Shown in pieces: positions 25,683 through 34,538 of a stretch of 64,000 nucleotides of DNA. The stretch lies in NCBI GenBank assembly GCA_963665005.2, contig CAXXTQ010000001.1, forward strand, positions 1,922,001-1,986,000. Reading direction: 5' to 3'. The notes beneath the pieces were generated by a model. The model was not told the DNA's origin, made no database searches, and worked only from the letters and a program-made list of their open reading frames with translations. The stretch is from G963665005 sp963665005 (GTDB taxonomy: Bacteria > Bacillota > Clostridia > Christensenellales > SZUA-584). The translations under genes were made by a program, and so were the position numbers. How positions within the stretch are numbered: position 1 is the stretch's first letter; every line of letters starts with the position of its first letter.

Positions 25683-26966
25683 TTAAGCTTTATCTTTATT
25701 TTCGGAATCCAGTTTATTTTTTGCATCGGCGGCTTTCATTTCGGCTTTTTTTGCATCGGCGGCTTTTTTTAACGCAGCTTGCTCGGCTTTTTTTGTTTTC
25801 ATTTCTACTTCTTTAGCCTTTTCTTCAGCAGTTTCAACCTTTTTTTCCGCCTTTTCAATTTTCTCTTTTGCGGCAGCAGATTTAGATGAAAGCTTGCCTA
25901 TTTTTTCTTTGGCTTTTTGCGCTTTCTTTTTTTCTTTTTGCGTTATATCTAAAGAATCATCGTCCGCATTATGGGCTTTTATCTCAGATATTTTAATCTT
26001 GTCTTCAATTAAATCGGCTTTTTTCTTTGCTTTTCTAGCTTTATCTTCCGCTTTTTGAACCTTTGATGCGGCTATATCATTTTTTTCTAACATAGCGGCT
26101 GCCTTTTCCTGCGCCCTTATTGCTTTGTCTTCTGCCTTTATTTTTTTAGCGTTAGCTTTATATTCATTTATCTGGGCTTCTGTCCATGAGATACAATATA
26201 ATCCGTCGTATGGTTTGTATTCTTTTTTCTTCCAGGTCCTAAAAATAATATATGCAAGGCCGCCGACAAAGAATATCGCGCCAAGTGCCTGCGAAACTCT
26301 TACGTTGTTCCACATTAAACTGTCTGTTCTCATAGCTTCTATCCAAAAACGCCCAAAACCATATAATGCTAAATATAGAGCAAATATTCCGCCTCTTATT
26401 TTCACTTTTTTTCTAATCAACATAAGGAATATGAAGACCAGTACATTCCATGCTGATTCATAAAAGAATGTTGCCTGATACCAAACTCCTTCTATGTTTA
26501 CTCCCGCGGGAAACCACTGCCAGGCTTTATCTGTTATTATTCCCCCATGTGCTTCCTGATTAACAAAATTGCCCCATCTTCCTATAGCCTGGGCAATTAT
26601 AATGCTCGGGGCGGCAATATCCATTATCTCGCCGACGGGAACTCTGCGCCATCTGAAAAATATGATAGCGGCAATAACCCCGCCGATAACAGCGCCGTAT
26701 ATAGCAAGGCCGCCTTCCCATATTGCTAACATTCGCAAAAGGTCGCCCGAATATGAAGACCATGCAAAAATCACATAATAAAGCCTTGCGCATACAATAC
26801 ATATCGGTATCGCGATAAGCATAAAATCGAGTACCATATCAGATCGGTATCCTCTTCTTTTTGCTTCAATTACGCCAAGAACTACACCTATGATAAGAGC
26901 GGTAGCGATAATTATACCGTACCAATATATATCTTTGCCAAAAAGAGAAAATGCGACTCTGTCCAT
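25683..26966 (-). CDS. lgt: Prolipoprotein diacylglyceryl transferase with long charged C-terminal tail
   Basis: Residues 1 to about 255 are a normal seven-TM Lgt with the signature AIGRWGNFVNQEAHGG (catalytic Arg/Asn/Glu region) and RMR/HP-like segments at the ends. Lgt moves diacylglycerol from phosphatidylglycerol to the lipobox cysteine of prolipoproteins. Unusually the protein goes on for about 170 residues, to 427, as an Ala/Lys/Glu-rich coiled coil (KAEDKARKAKKKADLIEDK, KIEKAEKKVETAEEKAKE). The usual family length is 250-300. SD GGAGG sits 6 bp before the ATG at 26966. The enzyme call is secure; the tail's role is unknown. Confidence 0.94.
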   Translation of the reverse strand: MDRVAFSLFGKDIYWYGIIIATALIIGVVLGVIEAKRRGYRSDMVLDFMLIAIPICIVCARLYYVIFAWSSYSGDLLRMLAIWEGGLAIYGAVIGGVIAAIIFFRWRRVPVGEIMDIAAPSIIIAQAIGRWGNFVNQEAHGGIITDKAWQWFPAGVNIEGVWYQATFFYESAWNVLVFIFLMLIRKKVKIRGGIFALYLALYGFGRFWIEAMRTDSLMWNNVRVSQALGAIFFVGGLAYIIFRTWKKKEYKPYDGLYCISWTEAQINEYKANAKKIKAEDKAIRAQEKAAAMLEKNDIAASKVQKAEDKARKAKKKADLIEDKIKISEIKAHNADDDSLDITQKEKKKAQKAKEKIGKLSSKSAAAKEKIEKAEKKVETAEEKAKEVEMKTKKAEQAALKKAADAKKAEMKAADAKNKLDSENKDKA

Positions 26967-27009
26967 TTTTTACCTCCAAAAAGAAAATTATGTCTTTATA
27001 TATGTTTAT

Positions 27010-27038
27010 ATTATATGTGTTTCATATAGCCCGGTCAA
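27010..27038 (-). promoter_or_regulatory. Promoter of lgt
   Basis: TTGACC (27033-27038) and TATAAT (27010-27015) are spaced 17 bp apart on the minus strand, about 45 bp before lgt. Confidence 0.8.
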
Positions 27039-27055
27039 GAGAGCAGCTGAATAAA

Positions 27056-27090
27056 TAAAAAGAATTGCATCCGGTTAAGAATGCAATTCT
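27056..27090 (-). terminator. Terminator of the surface-protein gene
   Basis: On the minus strand a perfect 10-bp stem AGAATTGCAT/ATGCAATTCT with a 10-nt loop is followed by a T-rich tail. Confidence 0.88.
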
Positions 27091-27117
27091 AAAAGTTATT
27101 ATTTAGTTAGAGCCTTA

Positions 27118-30100
27118 CTATTTATCTTGTTTTGTAAGGTCAACTTTTGCTTTACGGTTTCTTATCTTCCACTGGATCTTAGAATCCTTATCAGCAACTG
27201 TAGAGAATACGTTCTCGACTCTGCCCTTCTCGAACTCTAGCGGCGGTTTTTTCGTACTGCTTAGTATCTTACCGAGCAGCGCCGAGAGTATCGAGTCTTC
27301 TTCTTCAACTTCCTGTTTGCTTATTTTTCTGTTCTCATAGCCCCACTGTACCGTGAATGTGCCGTCACCGTTATTAGTTATTACTTCGGCAATAGGTACT
27401 ACCGCAAACCATAAGGCGAATATCAGCCACAGCAGCAGTCCGAGAGGTATAAGCATCAGCAGCCACCATAACCAGTCATTGTTCGGTCCGGCCTCTGGAA
27501 CAGGCTCGTCAGCAAGCGGCTCTGGGTCTCCTGCTTCCGGTACATCTTCCGGTACTATTACTTCAGTCTCAGTAAATACCGCAACAACTTCAGTATCGGC
27601 ATCCATAGTAACGTCGGTAATAGCATTTCCGTTTACATCTTCCCAGCCTGAGAATTCATACCCTTCTCCCGGAGTAACTCCTACAGCAGTAAGGTCAATC
27701 ACGGTTCCCGGAACGTGCGGCCCGGATATATCATCCGTGCTTCCTTCTCCTACTATAGTAACAGATAATGTAAACAGTTCTTCAACTTCAGTATACTGTG
27801 CCGTTACCGTAATGCTTCTTGTGATGTTATCAAAGGCAACATCCCATCCGGAGAACTCGAATCCATCTCTGGCCGGTACATCCGGTGCGGTCGCAGCTTC
27901 GCCGTAAAGCACTCTATCTCTACCAATTGTAGTTCCCTCAAAGTCTACAAATGTAACTGTGTATGTTATCGGTGTATATGTTGCGACAGCTGTAATATTT
28001 TCTCTTACATTAGTCAGGCTGTCAACTTCGGTTACATTATCTCCCGTAAGCGCCCATCCTGCAAACGTGCTTCCGAGAACGACCGGAGCCGTTTCAAGAG
28101 CAGCTGCAGAATCCCAGGCAACTGACTGCGTCAGGCCTATCTGTGTCGTGCCGTCAGCTTCAAAGAAGCTTACTGTCAACAACAACTGATCAATTGTCAG
28201 CGTGCCGTCAACAACCGTTATGTCGTAGTTCGGGTTAGCTCCGAGCGTTGCCGTTATTGCATATGTTCCAACAGCTTCACCTGCTGCGCGGCTCAATGTG
28301 TAATCGAGTACTTCGCTGCCGACTGTGCCGGTTACTACAGCCGTTAATGCCGGATCCGCATCGTTGAACACCTTGCTCTTGTTATCGATCGTAATTGTCG
28401 CGGCCTTCTGATCAATTGTCAGCGTGCCGTCAACAACTGCTATATCGTAGTTCGGGTTAGATCCGAGAGCTGCTGTTATAGCATATGTTCCTACATCTTC
28501 ACCTGCTGCGCGGCTCAATGTGTAATCGAGTACTTCGCTGCCGATTGTGCCGGTTACTACAGCTGTTAACGCAGGATCAACGTCGCCGTATGTCTTGCTC
28601 TTGCTATCGATCGTAATCGTTGCGGCCTTCTGATCAATCGTCAGCACGCCGTCAACAACTGTTATATCGTAGTTCGGGTTAGATCCGAGAGCTGCTGTTA
28701 TAGCATATGTTCCTACATCTTCACCTGCTGCGCGGCTCAATGTGTAATCGAGTACTTCGCTGCCGACTGTGCCGGTTACTACAGCTGTTAACGCAGGATC
28801 AACGTCGCCGTATGTCTTGCTCTTGTTATCGATCGTAATTGTCGCGGCCTTCTGATCAATCGTCAGCACGCTGTCAACAACTGTTATATCGTAGTTCGGG
28901 TTAGATCCGAGAGCTGCTGTTATAGCATATGTTCCTACATCTTCACCTGCTGCGCGGCTCAATGTGTAATCGAGTACTTCGCTGCCGATTGTGCCGGTTA
29001 CTACAGCTGTTAACGCAGGATCAACGTCGCCGTATGTCTTGCTCTTGCTATCGATCGTAATCGTTGCGGCCTTCTGATCAATCGTCAGCACGCCGTCAAC
29101 AACTGTTATATCGTAGTTCGGGTTAGATCCGAGAGCTGCTGTTATAGCATATGTTCCTACATCTTCACCTGCTGCGCGGCTCAATGTGTAATCGAGTACT
29201 TCGCTGCCGACTGTGCCGGTTACTACAGCTGTTAACGCAGGATCAACGTCGCCGTATGTCTTGCTCTTGCTATCAATCGTAATCGTTGCGGCCTTCTGAT
29301 CAATCGTCAGCACGCTGTCTACAACTGTTATATCGTAGTTCGGGTTAGATCCGAGAGCTGCTGTTATAGCATATGTTCCTACATCTTCACCTGCTGCGCG
29401 GCTCAATGTGTAATCGAGTACTTCGCTGCCGACTGTGCCGGTTACTACAGCTGTTAACGCAGGATCAACGTCGCCGTATGTTTTGCTCTTGCTATCGATC
29501 GTAATCGTTGCGGCCTTCTGATCAATCGTCAGCGTACCGTTTACATAGGTAACGCTGTATTGATCTGTAACATCCTCTGATACATCAAAAATATGCACAT
29601 CGTTAGTTGTGAATGTCACGTTATAGCTTCCCGCATTTGTTCCTGAGCCCGATGCGCTGACGCCCGTAATTGTCAAGCCGGCAGGAAGGCCCGTGAACCC
29701 TGTTACCGTTTTTAGCGTACTGTCGTATGTTACCGTATCGCTATTTGCCGTAAGCGTGATAGGTGTCTTATTCGCGAACGTTGCAGTATATGTCTTGCTT
29801 TCTGTTACCGTTGCAGGGAACGAAGGCGTCCAGCCAACAAAATATGCGCCTGTATCAGGATTCGGCGTCGGTACCGTAACAGCGTCGCCCCAGTTTGTGC
29901 CGTCCGCAATGCCTGTGAACGATGTATTACCAGTCAAGCTTCCAGGGCCGCTTGCAACGAACGTTACGTCATATGTTATATCTTCTTCCCATGTTGCCGT
30001 ATATACTCCATCATCCGTTACATCAGTCGGCAGACTAGGAGACCATCCGGCAAAAGTATAGCCGGTATCCGCCTGTAACGCCGGTACTAAAGTAGACATA

Positions 30101-32376
30101 TCAGTTCCATCGAGAACGCCGGTGTGGTCTATATCAGTATAATCGCCGTCAATCGTACCGCCCGGGTTCGAAGTCTTGAAAGTGACATCATGCGTTATTG
30201 TGTTTTCAACATCATACGCATTCAGCACAAAATCGAATCCTTTATTATGTGAAGATTCACTACCCGGACAATGAGCATACGCCGCAGCTATCTCAGCTCC
30301 GGTAAAAGTATGATTAAACGGATATTCTTCTCCTGCGTGCGACCCGCCGACAGCAGTTAACGTCGCGGTGATAGTAACAGCATCGGGCCATGTGAATGAT
30401 AAACCAAGCGCCCGCCATTCGTTACCACTTACACTAAAGCCGTAAACAGGCGTTGTTGTGCTGCCTATCGTATAGCTGCATGTTATGTCTGAAGTTGTAA
30501 CGTCAAGCGACTCAGAACTTTGCGTAACTCCGTTAATTTTGTGCTCTATAGTCAGCGAACCTTCAACTTCGATATCAATATGATCAAAGTGATATGGTAA
30601 ATAGCTAAAGAGAGCGTATATAGTTTTATCTTCGTCCATTGTTATTTGTTCAGGAGAAATCCTGCCAGAATATGTTGTTCCAAACGAAGTAGGTACAAGA
30701 TTCGCGTAGAAGCCTACAAATCTTGAGTTCGCGTTTGGAGTTGCGCTTAACGGCACTACAGTTCCGGGAGTAAAGGTTGAACCACTCACCGGGTTTACTG
30801 TTGATCCGTTTGTAGCGGAACTCGAACCGACTTTATTAATTGTAAGGGTATAAGCTGTCTCCCATTGTGCTGTCAGCGTCACGGGTTTTGCCGGCATAGG
30901 GAATGTTTCGGAACCTGTGCCTTCATATTCATTACCGTCGCCGTCTTTCCAGCCGTTGAATGAAAATCCGGGGTTTGTCATGCCGGCGTCAGAAAGCACT
31001 GTAACTTCTTCGCCTTCTTCATATTCTTTAATATCCGAAGGGGGATTATTACCACCGTTTGCATCATATGTTACGTTATATGTTTCCACTGTTTCTGTCC
31101 AATGCGCTGTTACCGTTTTGTCGCTACTCATGAAGACTCTATAGTTGCCTTGATAATAGTGACCATTTCCTCCGGTAAAGCCGGTAAATGTATATCCCGG
31201 ATTTTCGGATGCAGTTAAATAAACCCAACTATTTCTTGTAAAGAACGAAGCTTCCGGGTCTGCTCCGATTGGATTTGTGGTTACTGTTCCGCCTTCGGGA
31301 GGATCCTTAATAATTGTTAATTGATATAAATTGGAACTACGCCACTGCGGATGAATACCGTAGTCAATGCATGTATCTGTTGTAATCGTCCGGGGATTAG
31401 ATTTTAAGGGACCGCCCGAATTTTCAACATGTCTCCAGTATGCATAACCATTATCCGGAGCGAAACTGATCGTTAACGTGCCATCTTGTACATAAGTAAA
31501 TGTAGCAGTTTCTCCGTCAGAGAGTGTTTCCGGTGTGGAGCCTTCATACGATACGACTATATCGCCGTGGTCTCCGCCTTGACCCGCTCCGTTTGCTCCG
31601 TGATGCGTAACTGTAAATGACGGTACCTCCTGCCATACTGCGGTAAGCTCCACAGAATGTGGCGGCATGTCGAACGAACCTCCGGGTTGATATGTCGTGC
31701 TTCCGTCGCTCCAACCTTCAAATGAATGGCCGGCCCCCCATGTCATTGCGCCGAGCACTTGAACTGGGTCGCCCGATTCATAGTCTGCATTGTCTTCAGG
31801 AGGCGAACCCGGTGCGCCGTTTGCGTTGTATGTTACATTATAGGTTTCGGCGGCCAAGGTATATTCAACTTTGATCTTAATATGATCGAGATAAATTTTG
31901 CCATAACTAGAAGATTGAACTCTGGCCTCAATCGAATTGACTGCTGTATCCGACCACGAATGCCCCCACGTATCAGAACTGCCGCCAAGAGTATAAGTGC
32001 TGAATGAGCCGGATAATGCACTTGTGCTTTTTGTGCCAACGCTTGATCCATTATCCAATAAGCTTACACTGAATTTTGCGTTGCCATCATAGTTCCTGCC
32101 ACTTTTTCTTGCTACAAGTTGTACTGTGATTCCTGTAATAGTTGCATCCGAAGGAACGATGTTGCTTCCAAATGTATAGTCTACATGATCGCTCGAACTA
32201 TCAAACTCAGCCCGATTATCATCCAATACATAAGCTCGCTCTGGATGTGAGACGCCAGAATTTTGATTATTTCCGCTTGCGCTTTTAAAGCCGGAATCAT
32301 CAGCTAACCCTGTAGCAGGAATCAGCGCCACCAACATTGCAATTGCTATAAGCATTGCTATAACTCTTTTTTTCAT
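27118..32376 (-). CDS. Giant repeat-containing surface protein (InlB-B and MBG-type repeats)
   Basis: A 1752-residue secreted protein, probably an adhesin. A signal peptide (MKKRVIAMLIAIAMLVALI, cleavage near residue 25) is followed by a beta-sandwich-like domain (about 35-175) and several Listeria-Bacteroides/InlB B-type repeats (YNVTYNANGAPGSPP, HSFEGWSDG; VTYDANGG, FSFNGWKDG). Six MBG-type repeats of 74 residues (about 953-1396) each read roughly SKTYGDVDPALTAVVTG then LSRAAGEDVGTYAITA. More InlB-type repeats and a Pro/Glu-rich stretch come next. It ends with one hydrophobic segment (about 1635-1660) and a 92-residue charged tail; I see no LPXTG sorting motif or S-layer domain. Expression is governed by two tandem c-di-GMP riboswitches. 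The ligand it binds is unknown. Confidence 0.88.
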   Translation of the reverse strand: MKKRVIAMLIAIAMLVALIPATGLADDSGFKSASGNNQNSGVSHPERAYVLDDNRAEFDSSSDHVDYTFGSNIVPSDATITGITVQLVARKSGRNYDGNAKFSVSLLDNGSSVGTKSTSALSGSFSTYTLGGSSDTWGHSWSDTAVNSIEARVQSSSYGKIYLDHIKIKVEYTLAAETYNVTYNANGAPGSPPEDNADYESGDPVQVLGAMTWGAGHSFEGWSDGSTTYQPGGSFDMPPHSVELTAVWQEVPSFTVTHHGANGAGQGGDHGDIVVSYEGSTPETLSDGETATFTYVQDGTLTISFAPDNGYAYWRHVENSGGPLKSNPRTITTDTCIDYGIHPQWRSSNLYQLTIIKDPPEGGTVTTNPIGADPEASFFTRNSWVYLTASENPGYTFTGFTGGNGHYYQGNYRVFMSSDKTVTAHWTETVETYNVTYDANGGNNPPSDIKEYEEGEEVTVLSDAGMTNPGFSFNGWKDGDGNEYEGTGSETFPMPAKPVTLTAQWETAYTLTINKVGSSSATNGSTVNPVSGSTFTPGTVVPLSATPNANSRFVGFYANLVPTSFGTTYSGRISPEQITMDEDKTIYALFSYLPYHFDHIDIEVEGSLTIEHKINGVTQSSESLDVTTSDITCSYTIGSTTTPVYGFSVSGNEWRALGLSFTWPDAVTITATLTAVGGSHAGEEYPFNHTFTGAEIAAAYAHCPGSESSHNKGFDFVLNAYDVENTITHDVTFKTSNPGGTIDGDYTDIDHTGVLDGTDMSTLVPALQADTGYTFAGWSPSLPTDVTDDGVYTATWEEDITYDVTFVASGPGSLTGNTSFTGIADGTNWGDAVTVPTPNPDTGAYFVGWTPSFPATVTESKTYTATFANKTPITLTANSDTVTYDSTLKTVTGFTGLPAGLTITGVSASGSGTNAGSYNVTFTTNDVHIFDVSEDVTDQYSVTYVNGTLTIDQKAATITIDSKSKTYGDVDPALTAVVTGTVGSEVLDYTLSRAAGEDVGTYAITAALGSNPNYDITVVDSVLTIDQKAATITIDSKSKTYGDVDPALTAVVTGTVGSEVLDYTLSRAAGEDVGTYAITAALGSNPNYDITVVDGVLTIDQKAATITIDSKSKTYGDVDPALTAVVTGTIGSEVLDYTLSRAAGEDVGTYAITAALGSNPNYDITVVDSVLTIDQKAATITIDNKSKTYGDVDPALTAVVTGTVGSEVLDYTLSRAAGEDVGTYAITAALGSNPNYDITVVDGVLTIDQKAATITIDSKSKTYGDVDPALTAVVTGTIGSEVLDYTLSRAAGEDVGTYAITAALGSNPNYDIAVVDGTLTIDQKAATITIDNKSKVFNDADPALTAVVTGTVGSEVLDYTLSRAAGEAVGTYAITATLGANPNYDITVVDGTLTIDQLLLTVSFFEADGTTQIGLTQSVAWDSAAALETAPVVLGSTFAGWALTGDNVTEVDSLTNVRENITAVATYTPITYTVTFVDFEGTTIGRDRVLYGEAATAPDVPARDGFEFSGWDVAFDNITRSITVTAQYTEVEELFTLSVTIVGEGSTDDISGPHVPGTVIDLTAVGVTPGEGYEFSGWEDVNGNAITDVTMDADTEVVAVFTETEVIVPEDVPEAGDPEPLADEPVPEAGPNNDWLWWLLMLIPLGLLLWLIFALWFAVVPIAEVITNNGDGTFTVQWGYENRKISKQEVEEEDSILSALLGKILSSTKKPPLEFEKGRVENVFSTVADKDSKIQWKIRNRKAKVDLTKQDK
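28188..29519 (-). repeat. Six 222-bp tandem repeats inside the surface-protein gene
   Basis: The marker TGATCAAT recurs at about 28188, 28410, 28632, 28854, 29076, 29298 and 29520, a constant 222-bp period (74 codons). Four central units are almost identical in DNA; the unit nearest the C-terminus is the most diverged (SKVFNDADPAL). Near-identity at silent sites points to recent duplication or gene conversion. Confidence 0.96.
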
Positions 32377-32423
32377 AACAAATCTCCTTTTTATCTAGAA
32401 ATCTTTTTATTCTTGGTTTTTAT

Positions 32424-32545
32424 AAAACAAAAACCGCACTCAAAACACTTGAGGCGGCTGAACCATCGTGGCGTATAAACACGCTTTAGACTTCATGCTT
32501 TGCGTCTCCGTCTTTCGAACGGGTTTGCTTTTCACATCTATACTT
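32424..32545 (-). promoter_or_regulatory. Cyclic-di-GMP-I (GEMM-I) riboswitch, gene-proximal copy, with terminator
   Basis: The minus strand shows GCAAACC, a TTCGAAAGA tetraloop hairpin, GACGCAAAGC, GTCTAAA and GATGGTTCAGCCGCC in the order of the GEMM-I aptamer. Its 3' part merges into an intrinsic terminator, CCGC.TCAA paired with TTGA..GCGG (32434-32457), followed by TTTTTG. Binding of c-di-GMP should decide between terminator and antiterminator. It lies about 50 bp before the surface-protein start. Confidence 0.87.
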
Positions 32546-32570
32546 GTTTATAACCTATCTATACCTATTA

Positions 32571-32680
32571 AAAAAGCCGCGCTCAATATATGAGGCGACC
32601 GAACCATCTTGACGTTTTCACGCTTTAGACTTCATGCTTTGCGCCCTCGCCTTTCGAACGAGTTAGCTTTTCCCTAAATG
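32571..32680 (-). promoter_or_regulatory. Cyclic-di-GMP-I (GEMM-I) riboswitch, distal copy, with terminator
   Basis: A second aptamer with the same layout: GGGAAAAGC, TTCGAAAGGCGAGGGCGC, CAAAGC, GTCTAAA and GATGGTTCGGTCGCC. It is followed by its own terminator GTCGCCTCA/TGAG.GCGGC (32576-32599) and six T. About 26 nt around the CGCAAAGC and GTCTAAAGCGTG segments are identical in both copies. Confidence 0.85.
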
Positions 32681-32728
32681 TTAGTATAAATAAACTATAA
32701 ATATTATTGTATATATTTAATTAATTTT

Positions 32729-32758
32729 ATTATATACATAAGTTTTTCCATTTGTCAA
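32729..32758 (-). promoter_or_regulatory. Promoter of the riboswitch-controlled surface-protein gene
   Basis: Consensus TTGACA (32753-32758) and TATAAT (32729-32734) are 18 bp apart on the minus strand. The start near 32722 is about 40 nt before the first aptamer. The remaining 32760-32865 is AT-rich with nothing recognisable. Confidence 0.82.
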
Positions 32759-32865
32759 GAAAAATATGAGAGAAAAACCTATTAACAGTAACAAAGTACC
32801 AATATAAGCTTATACAATTATTAGCAAATTTATTCATTTATTTAAAAACATCATCCTATTTTAGC

Positions 32866-33660
32866 TTATTTTAACAAATTTGACAATGTGTTTTTGAAAA
32901 CTTCTGTTTTTTCTTCAAAAGATGCAAGAATTTGCTCATATAATGCAAAATCAAACATTGTTATGTTCTCTATATTAATTCTTTCAAAAATATCCGGTTT
33001 ACATGCAATTTTTTTCTCATTAACCAAAGATTTTTTAGAAGCTTCAAAAGCGCTCATAAAAGCAGGAAAAACATTTAAAGAAAATCCGTTTTCATCTATT
33101 GCCTGGTTTATATACGGATCGAAAGCAACAAGCACATCACAGTCGTTTCTAATTATATCAAAAGGCACAGGGTTTACGCATGAACCGTCTATATAAAAAG
33201 TCTCTTCTTTCTCGTATGGAGAAAAGATGCCCGGAACGGATACTCCGGCGCGCACGGCCGGCCCGACGTTACCGTCAGAGAATATTATCTGTTCGCCACT
33301 AGAATAGTTCGCAGCTACGATTTTTAGTTTAAAATACAGCCTGTCAAAAACTTTTACAGGCATTATCATCTGAAAATACTCTTCCAGACCTATGCCGTCT
33401 AAAATTCCATATTTGGCATCTTTTATTTTTTTTATGTTAATAGGGCGCTTTTCTCCCGGAAAACTAACATTTTCCAAAAAGCTTATCATATCCTCGCTTG
33501 TCATGCCTGCAGCATACATAGCCGCTATAACTCCGCCGACGCCTGTTCCCGAAACTATATCCGGTTTTACATTTAAATCTTCAAGAGCTTTTATATAAGC
33601 TATACCTGCGATACCTTCCGCACCGCTGCCTCCAAAAGCAATTCCGAGAGTATTTTTCAT
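32866..33660 (-). CDS. Patatin-like protein lacking the catalytic serine (probable pseudoenzyme)
   Basis: This 264-residue protein is plainly a paralogue of its upstream neighbour and has the patatin fold (IAYIKALEDLNVKPDIVSG, FYIDGSCVNPVPFDII). The nucleophile elbow normally GxSxG reads SGTGVGG, with Gly40 (codon GGC) in place of Ser, and the oxyanion-hole motif GGGxRG is GGSGAEG. The DG(S) aspartate is kept. With the Ser of the Ser-Asp dyad gone, lipase activity should be absent or changed. It starts 14 bp after the intact patatin, so the pair is probably co-expressed. No frameshift or stop suggests decay. Confidence 0.85.
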   Translation of the reverse strand: MKNTLGIAFGGSGAEGIAGIAYIKALEDLNVKPDIVSGTGVGGVIAAMYAAGMTSEDMISFLENVSFPGEKRPINIKKIKDAKYGILDGIGLEEYFQMIMPVKVFDRLYFKLKIVAANYSSGEQIIFSDGNVGPAVRAGVSVPGIFSPYEKEETFYIDGSCVNPVPFDIIRNDCDVLVAFDPYINQAIDENGFSLNVFPAFMSAFEASKKSLVNEKKIACKPDIFERINIENITMFDFALYEQILASFEEKTEVFKNTLSNLLK

Positions 33661-33674
33661 TTTTTTCTTCCCCT

Positions 33675-34451
33675 TTAAATAAACTTTTTGAGTTTTGTTT
33701 TAAACTCAGGCACTAAATCCTGCGCTGTGGCATAAACGCGTTTATATTTATAGAACTCCAATGTTGCAGTACTGTTTAGATCCGGCCTTTCAAATATCTC
33801 AACAGGGTTTTCTTTTAATTTATAATTAAGAATAGTTTCCTGTGTTGCCGCCCAGGTTGACAGTATAGAGTTTTTAATACTTGGCTTTAATTGTGTTGTC
33901 CTTATCTTTGAAACATCTATAGCAATCAAAACATCGCAATATTCACGTATTATATCAAAAGGTACTATGTTCGTTGCGCCGCCGTCAATATAAAAAGAAT
34001 CGTCGATTTTCTGAGGAGCGAATACACCGGGAAGAGCAATGCTGCACATAACGGCGTTTAATATATCACCTTGTTCGAATACCCGTTCTTCAAGTGTGTT
34101 AAAATTTGTCGCAACGATTTTTAACGGGATATCCAATTCTTCAAATTGGCTTTTCGGCAAAACACGATTCAAGTATCTTCTTGCAAAAGAAGCGATTATT
34201 CCGCCGGGTATTTTATCGAGCCTCTTAGAAGAGCTTTTTTTAGTTTTTTTTGCACTGAAAAGAGTTTTTAGAAGGCCGTACATTTCATCGGGGCTCATAC
34301 CTCCGGCGTAAAGCGCGCCTATAATTGCGCCTATAGATGTACCGGAAATAATGCTTGGCTTAACATCGAGTTCTTCAAGTGCGTTTAAATAAGCTAAGTG
34401 TGCGATACCTCTTGCTCCCCCGCCGCCGAGCGCAATACCGATCTTTTTCAT
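33675..34451 (-). CDS. Patatin-like phospholipase
   Basis: At 258 residues this is a bacterial patatin of the RssA type. The oxyanion hole GGGGARG (residues 9-15), the nucleophile elbow SGTSIGA (Ser39) and the aspartate in FYIDGGATNIVPF form a complete Ser-Asp dyad. Family members are lipid acyl hydrolases. It lies 14 bp upstream of a paralogue that has lost the serine. Confidence 0.92.
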   Translation of the reverse strand: MKKIGIALGGGGARGIAHLAYLNALEELDVKPSIISGTSIGAIIGALYAGGMSPDEMYGLLKTLFSAKKTKKSSSKRLDKIPGGIIASFARRYLNRVLPKSQFEELDIPLKIVATNFNTLEERVFEQGDILNAVMCSIALPGVFAPQKIDDSFYIDGGATNIVPFDIIREYCDVLIAIDVSKIRTTQLKPSIKNSILSTWAATQETILNYKLKENPVEIFERPDLNSTATLEFYKYKRVYATAQDLVPEFKTKLKKFI

Positions 34452-34538
34452 ATATTCTCCTCAAAAATATATTTGCAGCTTTTCTTTATATCTTTTCTTT
34501 ATATTTAATTATATCATTACAGTTCATAGTAGTAAAGT

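Noticed and set aside
28188..29519. Regular repeats that might suggest a CRISPR array
   Set aside because: The period is 222 bp with no unique spacers and lies inside an open protein frame; it is a coding tandem repeat.
27353..30061. Several Val/Ser-rich plus-strand frames opposite the surface protein
   Set aside because: They are shadows of the low-complexity repeat codons; the minus frame has a signal peptide, riboswitch and terminator.
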